The notes under the pieces were generated by a model. It was not told where the DNA came from, ran no database searches, and saw only the letters and a program-made list of their open reading frames with translations. 8,094 nucleotides of DNA from Anaerolineae bacterium (GTDB lineage Bacteria; Chloroflexota; Anaerolineae; Aggregatilineales; UBA3940), in contig JADZAD010000142.1 in NCBI GenBank assembly GCA_020852775.1, positions 1 to 8,094 on the forward strand, given 5' to 3'. Positions within the stretch are counted from its first letter, which is position 1; every line of letters begins with the position of its first letter. Made by a program: the position numbers and the translations under genes. Below, in pieces: positions 1 to 5,454 of the stretch.

Positions 1-669
1 AGACGGAAAGCCTGCGGGGAGATCATCCAGCAGCGCGTCGGCCGTATAGAGATGATGTTCCAACGTGGCCTGGCTATCTCGATCCGGGTCACCCAGCCAC
101 ATCCATAATGCGGCCCGCGCCAGTATAACCGCCGCCGGGTCGCTATCCAGTCCGTAGAGCTTCTGCAGCGCCTGCCAGCGTGCCTCATTGGGCGGCAGGC
201 TGGTGGACAACCGCGCCGCGAGGCTTTCCGCCGCCGCCAGCAGGAAAGCGCCCCCACCCATGGCAGGGTCGCAGACAGCCGGCGGAGAGGAGGCAGCCGG
301 CATATCAGGCTCCAGCACGCGGGCCGCAACCTGCCCGGCGATCACGTCCGGGGTGTAATAGCTGCCCGCGGCATGACGGCCCGCCAGCAGCATCGCATAG
401 AGCCGTCCGGGGAGGGTCAGCGCAGCGGCCTTCCAGTCAGCGTCCGGCAGGGTCAGTGGTGGGTGTGGGGGAACGTCAGCGAGGAAGAAAGGCACTGGCG
501 GAAGCCTTCGTGCCTCCGCCATCCGGTTCAGTATCGTATTGAGCAGAGCCGCCAGCGCCGCCTGTTGATCCGGGAAGGCGCCGCCTGTCTCCAGCGCCGG
601 GTAGACCACGCGGGCCAGATGAGTGAGCAGCCCACGGTCGCCGGCAGGTGGCGTGTCAGTGGTGGGCAT
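1..669 (-). CDS. N6-adenine DNA methyltransferase, N-terminal part (Eco57I / type IIG-like), runs off left edge
   Basis: Reading leftwards from an ATG at 669 the frame stays open for all 223 codons to the window edge, so the C-terminus lies outside. The S-adenosylmethionine-binding region of gamma-class N6-adenine methyltransferases is plain: GSYYTPDVIA with Y104-Y105-T106-P107, then motif I as CDPAMGGGAFL (residues 133-143), then LYGLDSDP (171-178), which fits the acidic motif II. The catalytic NPPY motif would follow soon after the last visible residue. Known family members methylate the adenine N6 in a target sequence, either as the methylase half of a type IIG enzyme or as a stand-alone or BREX/DISARM-type modification enzyme. 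Only about 100 residues precede YYTP, and no PD-(D/E)xK nuclease motif is obvious in them. Motif I has GGG where GSG is usual. The start overlaps the end of the upstream VOC gene by 14 nt, implying co-transcription; no strong ribosome site precedes it. Family is secure; subtype is not. Confidence 0.88.
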   Translation of the reverse strand, partial: MPTTDTPPAGDRGLLTHLARVVYPALETGGAFPDQQAALAALLNTILNRMAEARRLPPVPFFLADVPPHPPLTLPDADWKAAALTLPGRLYAMLLAGRHAAGSYYTPDVIAGQVAARVLEPDMPAASSPPAVCDPAMGGGAFLLAAAESLAARLSTSLPPNEARWQALQKLYGLDSDPAAVILARAALWMWLGDPDRDSQATLEHHLYTADALLDDLPAGFPS

Positions 670-1507
670 CGCTGACCAGGACAATACGTGCTCCGTAAGT
701 CTCCTCCGTGAAGAGCGGCCCGTCCTCCGATACGAACTCGGTAAACAGTGATAGCCTGTACGGGCCTTCACCACGCTGGGCCATATGCTCTCTCAGCGGG
801 CTGGCGGGGCCGTCAGGCTCGGCGAGCGTGATGGTTACCCCGGAGAGATCGAAATCGAGCGTCCGCCCGGCGCCTTCAACCACTGTCTGATCCGCCCGGC
901 CCGGCCCCAGCAGCGCGGAATAGCCCCGCCCGGCCCCGGCCACATCGGATACCGCCACGACCATACCAAGCAGCTTCTTCGCCCCGTTCTGATGGAAGGC
1001 GACATCGCCCTCTGGCACACGCAGGGAACGCGGCGTGTCGTCCTGGATCAGGAACGGTAGTGGCAGCCGGGTAATCGCCAGCCGCCAGCGGATCTCGGCC
1101 CCGTCCGGGCGCTGGCGTCCGTTGGCGAGCGGATCATCGACCACGAGCCCGGCGCCGCGCAGCCGCTCAACGTCTTCACCCATCGCGCCCGTCACCACTG
1201 CGAAATCCGCCAGCCCATCCCCGCAGGCAACGGAGGCGAAGAAGCGCTGGTCGATGGCGGTCTGCTGGTCGATAAGCATCGTTAACTCGCCAATCGCGCG
1301 CGCCGTCCGCAGCCTCCCTGTGAGTACAGGATCGGTCAGCGCGAAAAGCTCGAAATAGGTGCCATCTTCGAGGATCACCAGGGCATTGTGTGAACGGCCA
1401 CCTGCATGTACCCCGCCCGGCGTCACCGTGAAACCAAGACGGCGATAACCGTCCGCGGCCTCCTGGAGATCACTCACAACGATGATGGCATGGTCAAAAC
1501 GATACAT
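656..1507 (-). CDS. VOC / glyoxalase-like domain protein (two modules, Glyoxalase_3 type)
   Basis: This 283-residue protein opens with FDHAIIVVSDLQEAADGYRR, a textbook first beta-alpha unit of a vicinal oxygen chelate (VOC) fold, followed by GGRSHNALVILEDGTYFEL. H6, H40 and E53 are candidate metal ligands in the first module, which resembles the Glyoxalase_3-like family (PF13468). A second, weaker module begins near residue 179 (LLGMVVAVSDVAGAGRGYSA) and runs to about 255; the position equivalent to H6 is Gly there, so it probably has no metal site. VOC proteins include lyases, dioxygenases, isomerases and drug-binding resistance proteins; the substrate here cannot be read from the sequence. 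The ATG at 1507 is preceded by GGAGG four bases upstream, which settles the start. It lies 17 bp after the acetyltransferase gene and overlaps the methyltransferase start, so the three probably form one transcript. Confidence 0.85.
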   Translation of the reverse strand: MYRFDHAIIVVSDLQEAADGYRRLGFTVTPGGVHAGGRSHNALVILEDGTYFELFALTDPVLTGRLRTARAIGELTMLIDQQTAIDQRFFASVACGDGLADFAVVTGAMGEDVERLRGAGLVVDDPLANGRQRPDGAEIRWRLAITRLPLPFLIQDDTPRSLRVPEGDVAFHQNGAKKLLGMVVAVSDVAGAGRGYSALLGPGRADQTVVEGAGRTLDFDLSGVTITLAEPDGPASPLREHMAQRGEGPYRLSLFTEFVSEDGPLFTEETYGARIVLVSDAHH

Positions 1508-1524
1508 GGGGCCTCCGGGGTAGT

Positions 1525-2010
1525 TCAGGAAATGATGCGTACCAGCACGATCTCATCCCGGATAGGGATGCCGTCGAACCCAGTCAGTGGAATCTGCGGC
1601 TTGAGGCGCCGGGCCTCATCTACCGCGCCGGGATGCACCGCGGTAAGCCGGAAACCGTTTCGCTGATAGAAGCGCAGTGCGTAAAGATTATCGTTCGTGG
1701 TGATCAGCCACAGGCAGTGACAGCCTGCCTCAGCCGCAGCCTGGCATGCGCTGTCGAGCAGTGCCGTACCCACACCGATCCCCTCGCGCAGGCTTTCCAG
1801 ACTGACGATCTCACAGATACGGCCTTCAATATGATACGTGAGCAGCCCGACCCGCTCATCCTGCTTCCAGGCGACAAAGCCTGGCAGACGGTGTGGATAG
1901 GCCAGCCGGAAGCGTGACACCACGCACTCAGCCCCCCAGCTTTCGACGCCCAGGTGGCGCGCCCATTCGCGGTCCAAATCCGAGAGGGGTAGGACTACGG
2001 TATCTTGCAT
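1525..2010 (-). CDS. GNAT-family N-acetyltransferase
   Basis: The protein (161 residues from the ATG at 2010) has the GNAT fold: an N-terminal substrate region ending in LPGFVAW, the acetyl-CoA pyrophosphate-binding loop as EGIGVGTALL (residues 76-85, fitting Q/R-x-x-G-x-G with Glu in first place), and the later NLYALRFYQRNGF motif (108-120). Such enzymes transfer the acetyl group of acetyl-CoA to an amine on a small molecule, peptide or protein; the acceptor is unknown. The frame stays open back to a TTG at 2067, which would add 19 residues. I prefer the ATG because MQDTVVLPLSDLDREW begins just as family members do, and because a likely minus-strand -10 box at 2049-2054 would place transcription start downstream of the TTG. 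The ribosome site is weak (GCGAAG). It is the first gene of the GNAT-VOC-methyltransferase set. Confidence 0.87.
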   Translation of the reverse strand: MQDTVVLPLSDLDREWARHLGVESWGAECVVSRFRLAYPHRLPGFVAWKQDERVGLLTYHIEGRICEIVSLESLREGIGVGTALLDSACQAAAEAGCHCLWLITTNDNLYALRFYQRNGFRLTAVHPGAVDEARRLKPQIPLTGFDGIPIRDEIVLVRIIS

Positions 2011-2048
2011 AAAGCACTTCGCAGACGCACACTCAGGCGCTGAGAGCG

Positions 2049-2078
2049 AGTATAACTTGCCCGGCAATCACCTGCTAA
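2049..2078 (-). promoter_or_regulatory. Candidate promoter for the GNAT-VOC-methyltransferase set
   Basis: Read on the minus strand, TTAGCA (2078-2073) and TATACT (2054-2049) are 18 bp apart and resemble -35 and -10 boxes. Transcription would start near 2042, giving a leader of roughly 30 nt before the ATG at 2010. The same bases read on the plus strand give TATAAC (2051-2056), so this -10 region may serve both directions. This is pattern matching only. Confidence 0.4.
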
Positions 2079-2088
2079 AACACTGGTT

Positions 2089-3111
2089 ATGACATCCGAC
2101 GCTCAGAAACTCCGGCCGCTGCGCACTTCCCTCTTCGTGCTGATTGCCTATGGCTATGCAGGTATCGCGGCGCTCTTTTTGCTGCTCTGGGCTGCCAGTG
2201 GTGAGCGGCTGTGGCCGTTGATCCCGCTGATCACACTGGCGCATCTGCTGCTGCTGCCGTCACTGCCCGTGCTGGCAGGGGCGCTTCTGGCGCGGCGCTG
2301 GCCGCTCGCGGGGCTGACCGGGGTCAGCGTATTAGCCTTCATCTGGCTGTTCGGTGGCCTGCTGCTGCCTCCTGTATCACCCGGGCGCGTCTGTGCGGCG
2401 GAGGTGGAGGCGCCTTGCCGCCGGCTGCGGGTGCTCACGCATAACGTCGGACATGACCTGGCGCACCTCGACCAACTGCTGATTCTGCTGCGTGAGCAGC
2501 ACCCTGACATCGTCGTGCTGCAGGAAGTCGGGCAGCCCTATTCACGCAGCCTGCGCACGAATCTCGCCGATCTTTATCCCTATCAGGCGCATCATCCGCT
2601 GGGGGTGCCGGGGATGAGCATCCTCAGCCGCTACCCGATCACCACAGAGGCGCTGGGGGCCGCTGAGATGGGCTATTATCAGGTTGCCACACTCGATGTT
2701 GACGGAGAGCCGCTGCGGGTGATCAACACCCATCCGGAGCGCCCAACCATCGATGAGTCACGCTATATCGTCCGCTCCGGGCCGACGATCCGGCACGTCG
2801 CCGGGCTCGCGGCTGATGGACAACCAACTATCCTCGCCGGGGACCTGAACCTGACAGACAAGACCAGTGGGCATACCATGCTTGAAGCGGCAGGCCTGAC
2901 AGATGCATTTGAGCAGGCGGGATGGGGCTTCGGGCTGACCTACCCCGCCAGCCAGTATCTGCCGCGGGTCGGCAGCCTGCCGGTGTCTCTGCTGCCTATC
3001 ATCCGGATTGACTATGTGTGGTACAGTGACGCCTTCACTGCGGAAATGGCCCGTCCGGTGGGTTCGACCGGCTCCGATCACCGGGCTGTCATAGCCGATC
3101 TGCGTTGGTAG
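2089..3111 (+). CDS. Membrane-anchored endonuclease/exonuclease/phosphatase (EEP) family protein, copy 1
   Basis: The first ~95 residues of this 340-residue protein contain three hydrophobic segments (about 15-36, 43-67 and 72-95). The Arg pair between segments 2 and 3 and the positive N-terminus put those parts inside by the positive-inside rule, so the domain after residue 96 should face outward. That domain has the EEP (PF03372) active-site series in order: T-H-N119, QE146, NTH215, GD252-L-N254, ID308 and SD330-H331. EEP enzymes cleave phosphodiester or phosphomonoester bonds with a divalent metal; members include APE1-type nucleases, DNase I, sphingomyelinases and inositol phosphatases. 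The architecture is like E. coli YafD. Substrate is not deducible; nucleic acid or a lipid headgroup outside the membrane are both possible. C102 and C110 lie just outside the last membrane segment and are conserved in the neighbouring copy. No Shine-Dalgarno sequence precedes the ATG. The next gene starts 30 bp after the stop. Confidence 0.88.
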   Translation: MTSDAQKLRPLRTSLFVLIAYGYAGIAALFLLLWAASGERLWPLIPLITLAHLLLLPSLPVLAGALLARRWPLAGLTGVSVLAFIWLFGGLLLPPVSPGRVCAAEVEAPCRRLRVLTHNVGHDLAHLDQLLILLREQHPDIVVLQEVGQPYSRSLRTNLADLYPYQAHHPLGVPGMSILSRYPITTEALGAAEMGYYQVATLDVDGEPLRVINTHPERPTIDESRYIVRSGPTIRHVAGLAADGQPTILAGDLNLTDKTSGHTMLEAAGLTDAFEQAGWGFGLTYPASQYLPRVGSLPVSLLPIIRIDYVWYSDAFTAEMARPVGSTGSDHRAVIADLRW

Positions 3112-3141
3112 GCACCCGCCGCAGTCCTGCGAGGTCTCACT

Positions 3142-4221
3142 ATGCAAGGCACAGATGACCGGCATCCGGCTCCCACAGATAAGAGAGCCACGCTGACAGC
3201 GGAGCGGCTCGGGCTGGCAGCCTGCGATCTGTACGTGGCAGGAGTTGTGGCCTACCTGACTCTGCGCTACACCACCGGTGGGCGCCTCTGGCCGGTGGCG
3301 GCCGGATCGATCCTCACCCCGTGGTTGCTTATCCCCGCCATTCCGCTCACTGCCGCCCTGCTGATAGCCCGGCGCTGGTGGCGGGCGGTGTTCAGCGCAA
3401 CCGGTGTTCTGGCTTTTCTGGTGCTGTTCGGAGCGTTATTCCTGCCGTCAGTGCCGGGCAACCGCGCCTGCGCAGCCCAGGAGACCCCCTGCCGCCAGCT
3501 CCGCATCATGACCTACAACCTGCTCAACGACAGTGTGGATACTGCCGGGCTGATCGCTTACCTGCGTGAGCAGCAGCCGGACATCGTCATGCTGCAGGAA
3601 GTCGGGCCACGTGCAGCGACAGACCTGGCCAGCGAACTGAGTGACCTTTATCCCTACCAGGTTCATTACCCGGAAGGCATCCCGGGTATCGGCCTGCTCA
3701 GCCGCCATCCGATACACGAAGAGCAGGTCTTCTATCCGCCAGAGTACCTGTCCCTGCCTTATGAAACTGCCACAATCCTGGTTGACGGCATGCCGCTGGA
3801 GGTGTTCAATGCCCATCCTCCGCCGCCTGGTACCGGCGGCCCGCTGAACCTGTACGTGGCGCGGAACAGTGAGGCGATCCGGCTGCTCACCCGCCAGATC
3901 GACACAGATTCTCCAACCATTCTGGCTGGCGACTTCAACACCAGTGACCAGACGGTCGAATATCGGATGCTTGAACGTGCCGGGCTGCAGGACGCCTTCC
4001 GCCAGCGTGGCACAGGCCTCGGCCTGACATGGCCCGCGCCGGCCTGGGTGCTGCCTGCGCCGCTGCTCGTCCGAATGGACATGATCTGGGTGACTGATCA
4101 TTTCGATATTCTCACAGCCTGGGTGGGCCCGGACTTTGGCGCGGATCACCTGCCCGTGCTGGCTGACCTGCGCTGGCAGCGAATCCGGCCGGTGCCACGG
4201 CCCGGTATTGACATCCGGTAA
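3142..4221 (+). CDS. Membrane-anchored EEP family protein, copy 2 (tandem paralogue)
   Basis: This 359-residue protein is a clear paralogue of the gene before it, with the same plan: three hydrophobic segments (about 25-44, 51-77 and 82-102), an RR between segments 2 and 3, then an outward EEP domain. Shared blocks include LREQ(H/Q)PDIV(V/M)LQEVG, the DLYPYQ segment, ILAGD(L/F)N and ADLRW. Active-site residues are all present: T-Y-N126, QE153, NAH225, GD264-F-N266, MD313 and AD335-H336. C110 and C117 correspond to C102 and C110 of copy 1. It differs in a longer N-terminus, a Pro-rich insertion after NAH225 (PPPPGTGG) and a short basic/Pro tail. GAGG seven bases before the ATG at 3142 supports the start. 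The pair is probably one operon produced by duplication, and the two copies have diverged enough that separate substrates are possible. A hairpin about 25 bp after the stop may end the transcript. Confidence 0.88.
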   Translation: MQGTDDRHPAPTDKRATLTAERLGLAACDLYVAGVVAYLTLRYTTGGRLWPVAAGSILTPWLLIPAIPLTAALLIARRWWRAVFSATGVLAFLVLFGALFLPSVPGNRACAAQETPCRQLRIMTYNLLNDSVDTAGLIAYLREQQPDIVMLQEVGPRAATDLASELSDLYPYQVHYPEGIPGIGLLSRHPIHEEQVFYPPEYLSLPYETATILVDGMPLEVFNAHPPPPGTGGPLNLYVARNSEAIRLLTRQIDTDSPTILAGDFNTSDQTVEYRMLERAGLQDAFRQRGTGLGLTWPAPAWVLPAPLLVRMDMIWVTDHFDILTAWVGPDFGADHLPVLADLRWQRIRPVPRPGIDIR

Positions 4222-4244
4222 GAAGCCGCCGCAGAATATCAGGT

Positions 4245-4270
4245 AACCGGGGTGTCTGCCCGGTTTATTC
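4245..4270 (+). terminator. Possible rho-independent terminator after the EEP pair
   Basis: AACCGGG (4245-4251) and CCCGGTT (4259-4265) form a perfect 7-bp stem with a 7-nt loop, followed by a short T-rich run (TATTC). The T-tract is poor, so termination may be partial. Confidence 0.45.
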
Positions 4271-4309
4271 CAATGCGAATACCCTGTTCGTCACCTGAAA
4301 GGATCAACC

Positions 4310-4624
4310 GTGGAAGGCTTCTCTCCCGCCACCGGCTCTGCGCCTGCCAGCGACCGCCAGTGGATGGCGATCGCATCGCTGGCGCTGGGCGTGTTCAATA
4401 TGTGTGCATGGCTCATCCCGCTCTGTGGCTGCCCACTGGGGATCGTTGGGGTGGTGCTGGGTGTGCTGGGGCGCGACACTGACAGGCGAACACTGGCCTA
4501 TGCAGGCATCGGGCTTTCAGCGTTCACCCTGCTGCTTACGCTGGTCAACAGCGCAGCAGGCCTCTACCTGGGCATGACCGGACAGCTTGACACGATCTTG
4601 CAGCAGTTGCAGACTGCTCCGTAG
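4310..4624 (+). CDS. Small membrane protein, DUF4190-like
   Basis: The product is 104 residues with a soluble, Ser/Ala/Pro-rich N-terminus (1-16), a long hydrophobic stretch (19-54) interrupted by a CGCP turn (39-42), a charged loop GRDTDRR (54-60) and a second hydrophobic helix (63-88). The arrangement SLALGVFN...CGCPLGIVGVVLGVLG...AGIGLSAF matches the pattern of DUF4190 (PF13828) proteins, short two-helix membrane proteins of unknown function common in Gram-positive and Chloroflexota genomes. The start is a GTG at 4310, chosen because AAAGGA lies six bases upstream and no nearer ATG fits. It stands between a hairpin after the EEP pair and another before the two-component genes, so it may be its own small transcript or be read through from the EEP genes. 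No biochemical role can be inferred. Confidence 0.72.
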   Translation: MEGFSPATGSAPASDRQWMAIASLALGVFNMCAWLIPLCGCPLGIVGVVLGVLGRDTDRRTLAYAGIGLSAFTLLLTLVNSAAGLYLGMTGQLDTILQQLQTAP

Positions 4625-4640
4625 CGCCGTACCCGGCATT

Positions 4641-4665
4641 CGGCAGGCGCTTCTCTGCCGTAATT
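4641..4665 (+). terminator. Possible terminator hairpin after the DUF4190-like gene
   Basis: CGGCAG (4641-4646) pairs with CTGCCG (4655-4660) across an 8-nt loop and is followed by TAATT. A second, weaker pairing (GGGCC at 4671-4675 with GGCTC at 4687-4691) precedes CTTTTG. Neither has a strong T-run, so this is a tentative call. Confidence 0.38.
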
Positions 4666-4698
4666 AAGACGGGCCGCCTTTGCCGGGGCTCCTTTTGC

Positions 4699-4727
4699 TT
4701 GTTTCCTTAACATTCGGCCTCTATACT
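4699..4727 (+). promoter_or_regulatory. Candidate promoter of the two-component operon
   Basis: TTGTTT (4699-4704) and TATACT (4722-4727) are separated by 17 bp, which is ideal for a housekeeping sigma factor. The predicted start near 4734 gives a leader of about 32 nt before the ATG at 4766. The -35 lies inside the left arm of the 12-bp inverted repeat, so a protein bound there would compete with RNA polymerase. A small dyad CTGAT-CGC-ATCAG (4726-4738) spans the expected start point. Confidence 0.5.
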
Positions 4728-4759
4728 GATCGCATCAGACCTTTGGCGTTAAGGAAACA
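4700..4759. repeat. Perfect 12-bp inverted repeat flanking the two-component promoter
   Basis: TGTTTCCTTAAC (4700-4711) is repeated as its exact reverse complement GTTAAGGAAACA (4748-4759), with 36 bp between. The left arm overlaps the predicted -35; the right arm holds the AAGGA ribosome site of the response regulator. It could be a paired operator for a DNA-binding regulator or, on a transcript coming from upstream, an RNA stem that hides the ribosome site. The repeat itself is certain; its function is inferred. Confidence 0.75.
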
Positions 4760-4765
4760 CCGTTT

Positions 4766-5452
4766 ATGTCTACGATTCTGGTCGTTGAGGATGAGCCCAC
4801 GTTGCAGCAGACGCTGGCGCACAATCTGAAAAAGGACGGCTACAAAGTCTACACGGCGGGGGACGGTGAAGCCGCCCTCGACCTGATTCGCCAGCATCAG
4901 CCCGACCTGGTAGTGCTGGATATCATGCTGCCACGGCTCGACGGCCTGACCGTCTGCCGGCTGGTACGCAAAGACGCGGATATCAGGCACACGCCGATCA
5001 TCATGCTGACAGCGCGCGGCACCGCCGGGGATAAGATGGTCGGGCTGGACAGCGGCGCGGATGACTACATCACCAAGCCATTCGATCTGGGCGAGTTCAT
5101 GGCGCGGGTACGGGCGGTGCTGCGCCGCGCCCCGGGGCAGTCGACTCACATGCAGATGCTGGAGTCCAGCGATATCCGCCTCGATGTGACCGCGCGCCGG
5201 GCCTTCCGCGGCACAGAAGAACTGCACCTGAGCAGCAAGGAGTTTGACCTGCTGGCAGAACTGATGCGTAACCGTGGGTCAGTGCTCTCGCGGGATTTGA
5301 TCCTCTCACGAGTGTGGGGTTACGATTATTATGGTGACAGCCGCACGGTAGATGTGCATATTCGCTGGCTGCGCCAGAAGATCGAGGAAGACCCGTCAAA
5401 CCCGCGCCACATCATCACCGTGCGCGGGATAGGCTACCGATTCGAGGCATAG
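4766..5452 (+). CDS. OmpR/PhoB-family response regulator (receiver + winged helix)
   Basis: The 228-residue protein has a complete receiver domain (1-120) with the acidic pair E8-D9, phosphoacceptor D52 in VLDIMLP, T82 in MLTARG and K104 in ITKPF. A C-terminal winged-helix DNA-binding domain (about 130-226) follows, with LSSKEFDLLAELMRNRG, the recognition helix region DSRTVDVHIRWLRQKIE (191-207) and the wing ending VRGIGYRF. All residues needed for phosphorylation are present. Phosphorylation by the adjacent kinase would promote dimerisation and DNA binding at target promoters. The ATG at 4766 follows AAGGA by 10 bases, within the right arm of the inverted repeat, suggesting autoregulation. 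The kinase start codon comes 2 nt after this stop. PhoB/PhoP-like or WalR-like roles are possible, but the sequence does not name the stimulus. Confidence 0.95.
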   Translation: MSTILVVEDEPTLQQTLAHNLKKDGYKVYTAGDGEAALDLIRQHQPDLVVLDIMLPRLDGLTVCRLVRKDADIRHTPIIMLTARGTAGDKMVGLDSGADDYITKPFDLGEFMARVRAVLRRAPGQSTHMQMLESSDIRLDVTARRAFRGTEELHLSSKEFDLLAELMRNRGSVLSRDLILSRVWGYDYYGDSRTVDVHIRWLRQKIEEDPSNPRHIITVRGIGYRFEA

Positions 5453-5454
5453 CC

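Noticed and set aside
180..675. Plus-strand open frames of 100-120 codons over the first 675 bases
   Set aside because: They are shadows of the methyltransferase on the minus strand; their translations are low-complexity, Arg/Pro/Ser-rich and show no domain.
2011..2067. N-terminal extension of the acetyltransferase to the TTG at 2067
   Set aside because: The added 19 residues do not resemble GNAT N-termini, and the likely promoter -10 lies inside this stretch.
3448..4149. A 233-codon minus-strand frame opposite the second EEP gene
   Set aside because: The EEP reading frame carries all catalytic residues and a good ribosome site; the antisense frame has no recognisable domain and is a GC-rich shadow.
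4266..4281. TATTC-CAATGC-GAATA dyad upstream of the DUF4190-like gene
   Set aside because: A 5-bp AT-rich dyad is easily found by chance and no other signal supports it.
4707..4727. TTAACA (4707-4712) as the -35 of the two-component promoter, or as a PhoP-box hexamer
   Set aside because: It is only 9 bp from the -10, too close for a -35, and there is no second hexamer in direct repeat as PhoP boxes require.
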